Assembly (NCBI GenBank): GCA_037179385.1
Contig: CM074188.1
Coordinates: 20,787,318-20,851,317 of the forward strand
Reading direction: 5' to 3'
Origin: Holothuria scabra
Lineage: Eukaryota; Echinodermata; Holothuroidea; Aspidochirotida; Holothuriidae
Length of the DNA: 64,000 nt
In this document: positions 11,281-23,668 of the stretch, one piece after another
How positions within the stretch are numbered: the stretch's first letter is position 1
Layout of the letters: the number at the start of each line of letters is the position of its first letter
Position numbers and translations under genes: made by a program
The notes under the pieces: model-generated
The model's database searches: none
The model's input: the letters and a program-made list of their open reading frames with translations, nothing else
What the model was told of the DNA's origin: nothing

Positions 11281-14200
11281 GGAAGTGTGATGATAGTAGA
11301 AACGAGAGATAAAAGTAATAATGAGAGAGGACAATGTCGGATGAAATGGTATTGAATAGGGTTTAACGTCCCAAATATACCGTCAAACGATGTATTTCAT
11401 TTAGCCTGAGAACACTGGGGTGACGATAAACTGTGTTAGTGCCTATAAGGATCGATTGATTAACATTTTGCATCCGTTACATAAGTTGAGTTAATTTTTT
11501 TTCCCTTTCTTAAGTAGCTTAAAGAATCTTTAAAACGGCAGGACGACAAGTTGACTATTTTGATCAATAGTCATTTCAACAAGAGCACTATGTTTCGTCA
11601 CTAATATCAGGAGTGTATTTACCCAGCAGATCGGTCAGTAAAACCAGGCCAATCAAGTTACCTTGGGTTCCGGTCTGAGTACAGCAGGTAGCTCTAGCAC
11701 ATGAGGCAAAATCTGGACCTTCAGAACCCAACTTATTAAGTGCAATAGGTAGAACTATTGTCTTGGAGGCTGTTAGACTGGTGCTAGGATCTAACCCTAA
11801 TACAATCACTTGGATATTTTCTGGTTACCAAGTTGACTTGTTTAGTAATGTTGTTTGCCAGTTTGCATAGATTGTGGAAGAATTTAATTGGTAATGAGGA
11901 GGTGTCTGGTTTTTCCTTCTAAGATATTGTGCAACCTTTGACCTCAATTTGTATAGAAATTTGAAAGCAACAGAGCTGAGTTGAATATCCTATACGTAAC
12001 CAGGGCATGCAATAACCCTGAAATTTTCACGTGATATTTCGAAAGAGATTTGTTAGGTAACCTTCAAAGTGTGTTTCCGTGTTAAAAGTTTAGTGTCGGT
12101 ACCCGCCGCTGGTCCCTTGAAAGCCATTCCCAGAGACAAAATTCAAAATTTTCTTTCTCAGTAGATGAAAACTGAATCTCAATAGCATATAGCATTCCAA
12201 CTTTATTTTCAAACTAATGCAATTTTTTGTGGGAGGGGGGGGGGATTAATACATTATGGGAAATCCGCGAAGTCATCACAGCACATTAATTTCACATTGC
12301 ATTCAATTGACTTATAATTTTGATGCCTATACAGAGACAATTAAGTAACTTCATTTGCTATTCCCCACATATACTGCTAGGGTAAAGCTTAATCTACAGT
12401 AAAATGTATCTAACATTCCTAGGGTATCAAATTTCAAGAAGAAATGGGGCAATTAATTATAAAGAAATACAAACTAAGGGAATCTGACACAACGTGCCCA
12501 CATTAAAACATAACTTTCTGTTGCTATGTTGAAAAATGGAGGTATTTTTTTAACAAAATAATCAGTCAAGTGAAACATTTTGAGTTTGCGACAGGGTTTG
12601 GAGGACATGGTGTGGGATACTTGTGGGGGCGATGCGTACTGTTTACCAAAGAGTTTCCTAAGTGGCTAACAATAACACTAATCCCTTACCTAACCAATAT
12701 CCCTAACAAAGGATACAATCGATACAATACAATGGCAATAGCCAATCATGAGACACGTTGTTAAACAGTGAGCATCTACCCGTTCTTGTCCTTCTTAAGA
12801 CTTCAATGAACACCTCTTTAATATCCTTTTACGTCATACTTCAACAAAATTGCTATTCTGTCGGTCCAAAGAATGATACTTGTTATGAATTTGAAAAAAG
12901 TTGTTGTGAATATTTTACTCTCCCAACAGTTTCCAACTTTTTAAAGGCTAGCGCAGTCACCCAAAATTTATTTTGAAACAATTAACAGTCCATTTTGACT
13001 ATACATTCTTGTTTTTCCTCATTCAAGTAAGCCCTTATCTTTGTTTACATTTTAGGTCTTAAATATTGCAAATCTAATGCAAGCAATCGGTCTCTCCTCA
13101 TAAATTTCCAAATTCAAAGAAAAAATTATTGTCACGCCATTCTTAAGGTTCATGACATGGGTAACACTAAACACACAGAGTGATGAATAACTAACATCAT
13201 TCAAAACAGTATAGAGCATTGTGTATCCAATCATACATTCGTTAAAAGGTACGATGCCTGTAACATGTGTAAAGTAAAACCATGGTTCGAAATTACTGCA
13301 TACCCCCACAGGGATCATCCCAAAGTTTCGTAGTATCCACCTGGTAGGGTGTAACTGGGTTGAATGTAAAACAAGGAAAAACACTGTTCATTACCCTTCT
13401 TTAATGAAACATCAGAAGTGTTGTCTCGTGACATTAGGACACATTAGGAACCAAAGCGTTCAATGATATGTATCCTGACATCATCTTAGACAAAGGTAGC
13501 AAAAGTAAGAATCGTATAATTTCATTGTGAAATAAGGTATGTATTCTAAAATGTTAGCAAGATCTTTGGATCCATTTCAATATTGGCACAATTAATAAAC
13601 ATAAATCTCCAACAAGAAAATGTAAAAATACCGAAAAAATAAAAAGGTGACTGTTGTCTCCACTAACTATGCAGTTATCGTTGGACCATTTCCTTATCAA
13701 CTGATGACTTTCCAAGGAATTGCAGAATGATGCTTCAAACTTGTTTGTCCCCAAGTTACCTTCTCCAGATGGCCTGACTGATATCTAACTTCTTTCCTTG
13801 CTAGATTCAGGTCTATAATTTTGAATCTCCCTCTATGTAACAACGTTTGTATTGCATGATGGTAATTACCTTGAAGGCTGACTTTCGTCCCTGTAAAAAT
13901 GTTAAATCATGATTCACCCGTCAAGTGCGTATAATTGAATACAGCTAAAAGTCAACGTTGTTAAATGCGTTTTTGTAAAACGTACTTACATTAAAATAAA
14001 AGTAACAGTTTTGCAAGTTTCGTTCACACGTAATACTCATAAGATTGCAAAAGAAGAAATTTAAAGAATGAGAAACTATGATATAAATGACATCTGCATT
14101 TCAAACTGTAAAATTAAAAACCCCCAAAATAGAAGACAAAGTTAGATAACATACGTTGCTCTGCAATTGAGGAAAAAAAAAACAAAAATAACCTCTACCT

Positions 14201-16477
14201 ACAAAATAGTTTTAACTGGTGATATTTATAAGTCTCATACAAATTTTTTTCCTGCTTTTCCTTTTTTTTTTACTTAACAATAGACCTTACTCATTGTCAC
14301 CATAAGGTCAAGAAATTTGACAGCTCAACAGACTGCTCCAGCATGACGTACCTTACAAACACATATCGACTGGATTCACTCCACAAAAAAAAAAAAAATT
14401 ATCAAGCAGATGAATATTTAAGGGGGTTGACATAGCTTTAAAAGTAGTTGGAATATTTTCCAAGAAAAGTGGGGAAATATGTCATGGTACTTGGGTAATC
14501 AAAATTGGTGTCCTAAAACTCTCTTTTTTTTGTTGTTTTTCTCTTGTTATTTTGGGGGAGTGGGCGAGGGATCAGTGTGAGGTTGTGGGTAAGTCTCACA
14601 GGGGTCTGGATATATCTCACAGTCTCCTTGACTACTTAGGCCTACTGAATAAGTGAATGGCAAGATCTTTTCTTATATATTTTCTAACTGTGACCTTTAA
14701 TGTACAACAAACTAACTTTTTATGACAACATAGAAGATGTCATCTTCTGTAAGGTGTGATGACTCCGTTGAAGATAAGTGATGCAGAGGTCTTCCTCTAA
14801 AATACTGGTACCACAGATATACTGTACATGATGATGTCGGCAGTCAGGGAGTTTTCGTAACAGCTACTTCCTGAGTCTCATCATCATGACTAAAAGTGAA
14901 ACTCCATTTTCAGTGTGGTGAAATGTTCTGAAACAGCTTTTCTAATGTTGTACCTGATGCGGAAACATGAGAAGTGCAGACTACAGTCACAGTTTGGGAA
15001 TAGATATATGTATGTATAGAAATTGATCTTGCCTATGCAGTACGCCTTAATACCAACAAAGAATGATATCAGTGTGAGACCTTAGAGGCTTCAAAGAGAG
15101 GACACAAAGATTGCGCTTTTAAAATCTATAGATGATCAAAAACGATTACAAAAAATGTGGTAATAACTGAATCTTCAGTTAGATACTGTATCAGTCCAAT
15201 ATTATTGTACAGTAGATCTACTATTGTGCAACCTACCACCAGATTTATTTAAGTTGGCGATGAACACATTTCAATGTTTTAACCCAAAAGGTCCACAATT
15301 TTGCGTAAAGGTACAAATACAAATTAGCTTAATTAAAGGAAAATCTTACGTTAAAAATCATTATTAATTATTCGATCTTTCTGACAAATGTTAACAACAG
15401 CACTATCTCTTGAAAATATGAACAATGCCATAGCCTATAGCTCTTAGCATATGCCACACAACATTGAAAGCTCAATTCCATCTGCAGATGATTCTAAGGG
15501 GATCTTTCACACTGGAACTGAAAGTGGCTGTTGGCTTTAAAAGAAACCTTTTTCCTGTTTTTGTTTATTTTTTTAGCCTACGGCATAGTGGTAGGCCTAG
15601 TGATTGATACCAAAAGTCAGTCAAGTTAAAACAGTGTTACACGCACTGTAGCATATAGGCCGATCGTAGGCCAACTGTAGGCTCTACTATAGTATAATAA
15701 TTGGCCTGGGCCTCTTTGCGTCATGTTTTGTAACGTTAATTAGGCAGTATGAAGTAATGTCTGACTCAAAATCAGAGGTAATGACCAAATCAAGAAGCGA
15801 CCACGGACCACCTGACCACTGCCAGTCTTTGAAAACTGTGGGAGGCGAGCTTATTTTCACTTTGCTTACTCCGCTACTCCGCAATAGACGTAGTAAGTCC
15901 TAATTACTCTTTCTATAAAAGCGATGTACACAGTCCTGTCCATGGATTAAGCACCGACGCACTAGGTTACAGCCAATACCGTACACAGGTACAACATTGG
16001 GCCTAATGTTACAAAAAGAGCACACCTTTCCTATAGGTTTTACATACTGTGCTACTTTCCTCGCTCTGTCCATCACATTAACAGCACTTTGCTACATTTT
16101 GTTACTTTATCTGTGGGCAAATGTGAGAGTTGCAACTAAAATAGTGTGCGGTTGAATTGCATATTTTTGCATGTCATTCTAGACTGAACTTTGCACATTG
16201 CAACAGTCAGTCTGATGTGGTATGTGGAAAAATTGTTGGAGAGTGTTGCACACCCATGGCTAGTTGCTGCCCAGTTCAGTCTTGTGTAGGCCTAGAATTT
16301 TAAGGGAACAGTTAGCAGCAATTAACATAATATAAAAGGTCGAATGGTAAAGGAGGGTCAAGACCCCATAAGATGCCCTTAAGTCCAACCCTATCAAAAG
16401 TCAAACCACCAAACTTAAACAAACAGCCCCAAACAATCAGATTCTACCAGTCATGGAAGAACTTGTCAATGTAAACC
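11281..16477. other. No gene recognised; possible single exon only
   Basis: A minus-strand frame at 11811-11588 has protein-like composition and ends in a stop, but its upstream splice acceptor (CCAG) lacks a good pyrimidine tract. A 110-codon minus frame at 13384-13052 has no recognisable domain. The rest is AT-rich with short poly-A and poly-T runs. No tRNA, TIR element or coding similarity was seen. Confidence 0.4.
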
Positions 16478-16481
16478 TTAA

Positions 16482-16780
16482 AGGGTCAAACCTCTCACCC
16501 CAAACTACAATTTTGGTACGGGGGTACCGGAATTCTCAATGCTCAGCTCTTTGATTGACAGCTAATTCAAACAATGCAGAGTACCAAAGCTTACATTTAA
16601 CTGCAGCATGAACGGTATTGAGAGTGTTTTGATTATATACATTGAGTTTTTCTATACTCACATTGAAGCAATAAACTGAGGCATCCGGATGAGGATGAAT
16701 TTTAGACAACTGTGGGAGGGGCTTAAGTAAGAAGGTTAGGAGAAGTGGTACTGTTTGGAATGAGAGAATTGGCAGGGCCT
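16482..16780. mobile_element. TTAA-flanked MITE, copy 1 (299 bp)
   Basis: Flanked on both sides by TTAA (16478-16481 and 16781-16784). The left end starts AGGGTCAAACCTCTCACCCC and the right end is a degenerate inverted copy of it (the reverse complement starts AGGCCCTGCC). The body closely matches copies at 20815-21109 and 45055-45367. TTAA target duplication is typical of piggyBac and Kolobok transposons. It has no coding capacity. Confidence 0.85.
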
Positions 16781-16784
16781 TTAA

Positions 16785-18120
16785 AGCAGTGTACTGATGG
16801 GGAGTTAACTTCCCTGCTGGTTCTCTTCAGTAGAATAATTTATGCAGTGGCAGGATAACATTTCATACTGAGAAAAAGGGGATGGAGCCTGATATCCCAG
16901 CCTCAGTGAAATATAGTTTCCTTGTCAAATCCTATGACAAAAGGCAAAGACTAATTTTTCATTGTGCATTGTTAATTATTCAAGAAATGAATTACATCAT
17001 TTGCTTGCATTGATACTACGTTCCTCAGGGTTTGTTTACTGAGATGTTAATTTCAATATAGATTCCAGTGTCAATTTGGGAAAACATTCCCAAATGCTCA
17101 TGCATGAAGTGATCTCCCATTTAACAGGAAATGTAGGAGAGTCTATACAGTCCTTTCCCACCCGAAGCACCCCTACCACCGTGACCACACTCAATACCCC
17201 CTCCCAAAATAAATAGGGGGAAATATGCTAGCCTAACTGGCCTGAGAGTTCTACTTCTCAGAGCCAAATTACTCTCTACTGAGTAAGATCAGTCAACTGA
17301 AAGGCACAGTTCTGGCAGTTGCTTACTAAAAATCATGATATTTGCTGTTAGTTCATTATTTTGAACAAAGTCTGAAGTCCATAGAACCTTTACTAGCATG
17401 TTTACATTTATGCTGTACCCCTTGATTGAAATAATCTTAATTCTTCATTTTAATTAATAAAATTTTATGCAATGGATATTACGTAGCAAAGAGGCCTTTG
17501 AGTCGGTCATGAAACAAGTGTCATCCCCTGATTTGATAGTTACGAACATGACCGATTTAAGGTACCAGTCGATTCAACGTACACTCGTTACACACTGTAC
17601 GCATCGAATTATTTCGCACAATCCGTATGTGCAGTACAATGGAGAACAGTGTGGAGGCATATTCACGAAGCCACTGGTCAACAATTAAAACGCCCTGTAT
17701 TTGCCGTGAACTTGACTTCGTTAAAGAATAATTAAAAAAGCAGTGTGTATAAAATTGTAGATTGAGAAATTTTTCAGCGAACATGCAAGTTTAAAAAATT
17801 GGAAATAGCGCGATTAAGTAAGAAAATTTGACTTCTCTGAACAGTTCAGAAGCAGCTACGTAACTTTTCCAAAATTTGGCCAAAATGCACTTTGCAATGC
17901 TTGAAGTTACCTGTAATTGGCTAAATTCGATTTTCGCATTTCTTATTAGTAAAATTCAGCCATTGTTTTACTTTAAAACAACCTAATAACTGATATATAA
18001 GCCCCCGAAAACGGCAAGTTTTATCTTATTACGTATTAATAAGCTATGACGTCATGATACGTCATGCATAATCCAACAAGAAAAGAAAGAGTTTTTCGTA
18101 CCGTTGTCTACTGGCTGCAC
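16785..18120. other. No gene recognised; CRE palindrome at 18047-18054
   Basis: A plus-strand stretch at about 17490-17562 (AFESVMKQVSSPDLIVTN...) is protein-like and followed by a GT donor-like site, but no partner exon is visible. TGACGTCA at 18047-18054 is a perfect CRE palindrome with a CGTCA half-site shortly after, echoing 8812-8840. Confidence 0.35.
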
Positions 18121-18266
18121 ATGGTGCTGACGAGTTTACCGCATGCGTTACCCTATCCGACAACGTATCCGCATCCGTACCGATGGAATCAAGTTCATTG
18201 AAACCATGTGTGAACAATTTTTGCCGTATCCGTATCCGTATACGCATCCGTACATATGGAATCCTA
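18121..18266 (-). repeat. Right member of the distant inverted repeat pair
   Basis: Positions 18243-18266 are the exact reverse complement of 11147-11170. The preceding 120 bases contain several CGTATCC and GCATCCGTA words and an ATGGAATC word, matching the inner part of the left copy in inverted form. It is probably a short palindromic element. Confidence 0.5.
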
Positions 18267-18566
18267 TTACATCCCGTCTCATGACCATTCTGAGGGAGAA
18301 GGGGGCTTCATAAGGTTTGTTGACAACGCATTGCTCTTTTAAGACAAAAAACTCTCTTTCACCTTACCAAAAATGAGAACTCACTGAATAATGGAAATTT
18401 TCCAGCCATACAAAATTAGTTCAAAAAATATCCCAAATATGACACCATTTTGCATCTAATCAACTTTAATCAACAAAATTTCTCAAAGGGAAGGGGAAAA
18501 ACTCCCAGGACGGCACATTTATGTAGTAACAAGGGAGGATGCCACTCTTGTAAACAAGCTCTAATA

Positions 18567-19478
18567 CCCCTTTACACTATCACGGATCTCATCCCGGATG
18601 ACCACGGATCGTCCCTCCGTGTATAAGCCGGGGTAGTATGTGAAATGGTTCTTGAGGCACCTGTATGTCCGGGGCGAAAATTAAGCTTGCTTTATTTTTC
18701 ATCCCGGAGTACACGGATGGAAAACTGTCCGTACTCCTCCGTGTAAGTACCGTGTACCTCCGTGCATACATCCGGGAGCCTCCGTGTTCTTATCGAGAGG
18801 TCCGTATTAACTCATTCGGGTTCGCCATTTTGTAAATTTTCCTCACGCAAATGATTATGTTACGCAAACATCTACTTATGAAAACTACTTACTTGTGTAC
18901 AATTTCTTTAAATCAGCTCATCAAGATGCCCTCCAAAGGAGCCACGACTTCACCCAGACACACCTGAGCCGTTTTTTTGCAGCGTTTTGTTCATCGTTTA
19001 GTTCCTGCTGTTGCTGCATATCAATAGCTTCTGCAATGAGGAGTTTTGCCTTCATGATGTCAACCATCAGAAGCATAGTTTGTAGAGCCTCAGGCGTGCT
19101 CGCCCCCGTGTTGCTAGCCATCGTTAACATTGACAACTATGCTATTGCTCGAGAAATTAATGACCAAATGGTCATTCCCTGGAGTAATCTATATAGTTGG
19201 AACCGTATACCACTGCGGGTATACCGTGTTGCTGCCCAGTTACATCCGTGTGCTTCCTTGTTCTCCGTATTATATCCGTGTTATCTCCGGGGGATCTTCC
19301 GGCAATGTCCGCGTTGCTACCTTGTCTCACCGTGTAGACATAGTGCTGTCCCGTAGTGATACCCAGTTCAGAACGTGTTCCCACCGGTGCTGCGAGGAAA
19401 TCTTGGCGTTGAACTCCGAATCACCAAGGATTGTTCTCCGGGTGTTCCGTGATGAGATCCGTGATTGTGTAAAAGGGG
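18567..19478. mobile_element. Non-autonomous DNA transposon, Harbinger-like (about 912 bp)
   Basis: The ends are inverted repeats of about 27 bases: left 18567-18593 (CCCCTTTACACTATCACGGA...) and right 19451-19478 (reverse complement CCCCTTTTACACAATCACGG...). Both subterminal zones are packed with CCGTG/TCCGTG words, which could be transposase-binding repeats. A minus-strand ORF inside resembles the N-terminus of a PIF/Harbinger transposase. I could not fix the target-site duplication; the terminal TCTAA/TTAGA may belong to the TIR. Confidence 0.75.
18921..19136 (-). pseudogene. N-terminal remnant of a PIF/Harbinger-like transposase
   Basis: This 71-codon ORF starts with ATG, has a hydrophobic/acidic helix and a poly-Gln stretch, and ends KKRLRCVWVKSWLLWRAS. 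The basic run plus W-V-x-x-W-L matches the 'RRRxWVRPWLxRR' start region of PIF/Harbinger (HARBI1-type) nucleases. No DDE catalytic domain follows, so the element has kept only the first exon-sized part of the transposase. The assignment rests on one short motif and on the surrounding TIR element. Confidence 0.45.
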
Positions 19479-20049
19479 CTTTAGACGCATAAAAAGGGTG
19501 CAATCTACGCAGACTTAGGGAATTACTGAGGTTACAGTGTTATGCCTCCTATACTAACCCTTGTGCAGACTTCTGTAAATTAAGTTCCACCTTCTCAAAT
19601 GTTGCACCCACCCAAGTTCAGACCAGCCTACGCCCCTGTGTACCTTGGATGAGTAGCAAATCAGAAGGAAGTAGCTCACAGCGCAGGCAATAAACGATCG
19701 ATTTATGAGATGGCTGGTACGACAAGGCCTATGCAGGTTACTCACTAGATAGTGATACGTAAAAACAAGGACAACATTTGAACTTTTATAAAAAAAAAAA
19801 ATGTGCTCTCGAGTTTTTGAATGTTTTGTGACGTTTTCAAACTCATTTTCGACGGATTACGAGAATAGCACTTGCCCAGTCGGGCAATTTCAAGCAAGAG
19901 AAAACTTGCACTGCAAATTTTTCACTTGCTTCGGGCAATCGTTAGTATCGAGCCCTCTGTGAGTATTTTATAAGGATCCAGGATGAATATATCACATATT
20001 CATAACCAGAAAGCCAAAAGGTCCAGTGATTCCTAACCGAAAGGAAAAT
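19479..20049. other. Boundary region before the tandem array
   Basis: No gene seen. From about 19965 the sequence matches 33733 onward, so this stretch contains the visible left limit of the duplicated unit. A GCCCAGTCGGGCAA word and a poly-A run are the only local features. Confidence 0.45.
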
Positions 20050-20600
20050 TTTGGAAATTTTGGTTTTTGACCTCCGGTGACCTCAGATGATGATCTTGAA
20101 AATTCTACTTTTTTCATGGCTGGTGACCTCAGATGACTCAATTCTGACTTCCCCAGTACAATTAAGGATCTTTTGTAAACCATGCTGCAATCACATATAA
20201 ATAAAGGAATTATTGCAAACTTCCTTCCTAAAGGTATCTCTATAACAAAAGGTCAAACCCCTTGTGATCTAATAAGATATTTAACCTCTAATTACATGGC
20301 TTTTGACCTCTAGCGATGTCACATTTGAATTCTGCTAACCTGGCATTTGGCCTCTAGTGATCTGACACATGACCATTTTTGACCTGACCAATGGCCTGTG
20401 GTAACCTGGCATATGACCTCTGATGACCTGGCATTTGACCTCTGGTGATTTGGAATATGACATCTGCTGACCTGACATTTTGCCTGTGGTAATCTGATAT
20501 TTGACTTCGAGTCCTCTGGTTACCTGCCATTTAACCTCTGGTCATCCGGCATATGACTTCTGAAGACCTTGCATTTGACCTCTAGTGATCTGGCTGATTT
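20050..20600. repeat. Degenerate 22-bp tandem repeat rich in TGACCT, unit 1
   Basis: The repeat unit approximates TGACCT-CTGG-TGACCT-GGCATT, diverged between copies. Exact direct repeats of TGACCT with a 4-base spacer occur at 20068-20083 and 20414-20429. The homologous array in unit 2 lies at 33828-34430. TGACCT is the complement of AGGTCA, the nuclear-receptor half-site; function is unproven. Confidence 0.75.
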
Positions 20601-20814
20601 CCGCCAAAAACAAAGTTCTTCCTTTCTTTGGGTTTAACAAGTTCTTCACAATTGTACTTCTGGTGAAGCCAAATGATCCTTCGGTCATTCCTATCTGGAG
20701 ATATCGTAATAAAAGCAAAATTGTAACAAACACCGGAGGAGAGAGAGAGAGAAAGACCTTTTCTTATCCAACCTGAGGCCCTCATTGTGTTTTCATTTGA
20801 TTCTGTTTTCTTAA

Positions 20815-21109
20815 AGGGCCAAACCTCTCACCCCAAACTGCAATTTTGGTACCCGGGTACCGAAATTCTCAATTGGCTCAGCTCTTTGACTGACAGCTAG
20901 TTCAAACAATGCAGAGAACCATAGCCTATATTTCACAGCAGGAACGGTATTGAGAATGTTTCGATTATATAAATTGAGTTTTTCTATACTCACATTGAAG
21001 CAATAAACTGAGATTGTATTTGGATGAGGATGAATTTCAGACAATTGTGGGAGGAGCTAAGTAAGAAGGTTAGGAGAATGGTACTGTTTGGGGTGAGAGA
21101 ATTGGTCCT
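20815..21109. mobile_element. TTAA-flanked MITE, copy 2 (295 bp)
   Basis: Bounded by TTAA at 20811-20814 and 21110-21113. The ends AGGGCCAAACCTCTCACCCC and (reverse complement) AGGACCAATTCTCTCACCCC are clear TIRs. In unit 2 the same flanking sequence (about 34605-34635) runs through without the element, giving an empty site and showing that insertion followed the duplication or was lost in one copy. Confidence 0.9.
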
Positions 21110-21604
21110 TTAACCCTGGCCTTAACAACAGACTGTCTATTGTCTGCACGGGAGATGACTCTAAAGAAATCAACTGAATTTCCACCAGATGACCTAAAAT
21201 CCATTGTTCAGGTCCCCTACTTGAACACAGAACAAGTACAAACACACGCACCCGCACGACATCACCATCGCATAGAATTCTTGCCTGCCGCCGGCAAGGA
21301 CTCGAAAAACGAGTAATAAAATAAGGTGACCAAATGATGAAACAATCTACGTGTACTTAAAGGTAGCTAAAACACGATAAAAAGTCTATATGTTAATTCA
21401 TATTTAGATTGAGTGAAAACCCATAATTGCTCCATCGGGGATATGAAATCCATTGGGAAGCTCCCATGAAAGTTGTCGGCCCCATCGGTCCAGGAGAGGG
21501 GAACAAGCCAGAGAGAGGAGATAGTAGGTTGCTCTCTTCTCAGAGGCCCCTCCCCGAACATTGAACTGACAAATCCGAAACCAAATTTGGCAGCCTAGAC
21601 GTTA
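21110..21604. other. Duplicated spacer of unit 1
   Basis: Non-coding and homologous to about 34630-35115 in unit 2. No domain-bearing ORF was found. Confidence 0.5.
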
Positions 21605-21855
21605 CACTCTTAAAAAGTTGGTTAAAAACATTCACCAACACTGGTCACGTATGTCAAATACCTGGAATTGGTTAAGTTTTCCCCAATATTTGTTGTTTAT
21701 TTGGTTACAACACAGGCTGGTTACCCAATAAAGTGGTAAAAAACCTCTTGGATAACCCATTAATCAACAATTATTGGGTAAACTTTAACCAATTTCAGGT
21801 ATTTGACATAAGTGACCAGTGTTGGTGAATATTTTTAACCAACTTTTTAAGAGTG
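21605..21855. mobile_element. TA-flanked MITE with about 60-bp TIRs (251 bp)
   Basis: Flanked by TA (21603-21604 and 21856-21857). The left 60 bases starting CACTCTTAAAAAGTTGG are mirrored at the right end ...CAACTTTTTAAGAGTG, with few mismatches. Unit 2 has the uninterrupted target at about 35111-35121. TA duplication fits the Tc1/mariner superfamily. It has no ORF. Confidence 0.88.
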
Positions 21856-21857
21856 TA

Positions 21858-23668
21858 TGTACCGGTAGGCCTACTTTCTTTTTTCTGGAACGTTTTCTTG
21901 GCCTTCCCCAGACGAGGGGGGGGGGGGGGTAAAAATTAGAAGTTATTTTCAGGTTCTGTTCTCAAAAGTGAGAGAAGTAAGTTAACTTAGATTCCGTCTT
22001 GCAACGCAAGTCAGTTAAAATCCGACGCATTAGAATAACTCCTGCCGTAAAATACTGGGAGGGCAATTTAGGTTTACAAGAAGATTAAGCACTTTATCCT
22101 GTCATTATACATTAACAACACGTGAAGCTTGTTTTTCATCTCATTTATTCTGTTCAATTTGCTTGAATATTACACGTACAAAATATTAAACGGGCAGCTT
22201 TGTGTTTATCGTTTAGAAGAGACAGCTAAATCTCTTGCAAGATACTGGGATAAATTGTCCCCTCCAACTAACGTAAAGGAAATAGAAGTGACCAATGACC
22301 GTGTCACTTGCAAGAACTATTAACCTAAAAACCATATAATTGAAAAATAACATACTTCATACGAAAAACAAAAATATAGGGTCAGCTCCTGACATAACAA
22401 TTCACATAAATAACATAACACCTGACTGCAAATTTTACCTATTTGCCAGAAATAACAAGAGGTGAAATTCCGTTTTCCATGGTAAACAATGGAACCAGCA
22501 CAGGGAAATTAGAACTAGGAGGTGTTCCCTGTTATGGTAACATTTTTACTTACTTTACACTACTGGTTTTTGTAAAGTGTATGGTTTGCCACGATGTGGT
22601 TTTCGAATTTTGAGCAAATTCGATTTTAAAAAAGACTTAAAACTAGGCAAAAATGAGTATTGGATAACCCCGCAAAATCCATGGAATTGCAGTCTCTTTC
22701 TCTCTTTTTTAAAGGCCATTTCCCTGTTAATTTGTACTTCTTTCCATAAAAAGGGCTACTTCAGATAGAAATCTGGAGAGCCTCAGTCACACTTTAGGTA
22801 GTCGACTTCAAACAGGTACACGTCAATCCAAAATGCTTAAACGAGAGAAACACTGCGTACATACATAGGTCTAAACACTAGTAAACTAACATAAACGGAG
22901 CTATGCCAGCTGAATGAAAGCAATAATGAAGAACAAAACACAAAGCCCTTCAAATTCATCGAACCAAACAAACGTACTACAGTCGCTCAGGCATGTCATT
23001 GTAACATTCTTGCACATAACAAGGCAAACTTTTGCAGGGAGTTATTATCTGTGTCAAAAGCCAGTACAAGTGTGTCATAGTATCAAGGGTTCGGATCAGA
23101 TGGAATCTTTTAGCTTTATACGGGTCCACAATTTTTTTCTTCAATTGGTGAGGAATCAGCTAAAAAATTGGTTGCCAACCTAGCTGAGCATGTCGGAACT
23201 GCAACATGCAGCTTCAGAAAAAAATAACGCAAAATGGCCAGACGACTTTAAATTTGTCTCGTTAGACATAATGATTAACTTCCACGTTTGAACATATTCC
23301 TTGATAAAAGGGTTGCTTAACGCTGTGATGCAGTGCCTATCACTTAAAAAGGATGTTTAAGAATTAAACGTTTTCTGCCTCCGCTTAATAAACAAGTTCA
23401 GATACTAAACACTGTGAACATTAGTGCCCTTCTACTAAATTTTCTCTTTTACACATGATTAATTGCTAAAACATTTAGTGCTTAATAACTACACATGTTT
23501 ACAAATTTAAAGGGGTGTTTTCAAAGTGCATGGGAACAAAGTAAGTGTTCAATCGCTAAGTACGTTTAATAGAGAACACAAAGACAAACCAAAGTAACAC
23601 CAATCCGAGTGTGACAACGTTTACCCACTATTTCGGTCGGTCCGCTCTTGTTTTGTACAAAACACTTG
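21858..23668. other. 3' flank of LRR1, duplicated spacer
   Basis: Contains a G-run (about 21916-21929) and non-coding sequence homologous to 35125-37281 plus 41464-41983 in unit 2. The LINE of unit 2 is absent here; its empty target is TTCGGATCAGA at about 23090-23100. Parts of 22080-22550 also resemble 31330-32130 and 52740-53160, an older duplication. Confidence 0.6.

Noticed and set aside
13052..13384. 110-codon minus-strand ORF
   Set aside because: No domain, no splice context and no repeat support; length is compatible with chance in AT-rich DNA.
11147..18266. A single 7.1-kb autonomous DNA transposon
   Set aside because: No transposase-like ORF lies between the ends, and an unrelated TTAA MITE sits inside. 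Two short inverted elements are the simpler reading.
18895..19492. Plus-strand ORFs of 153 and 120 codons
   Set aside because: They lie inside the Harbinger-like element. The minus-strand frame carries the transposase-like motif, so these are shadow frames.
20050..20600. CRISPR-like array
   Set aside because: The repeats are contiguous and degenerate with no unique spacers, and the sequence is eukaryotic.
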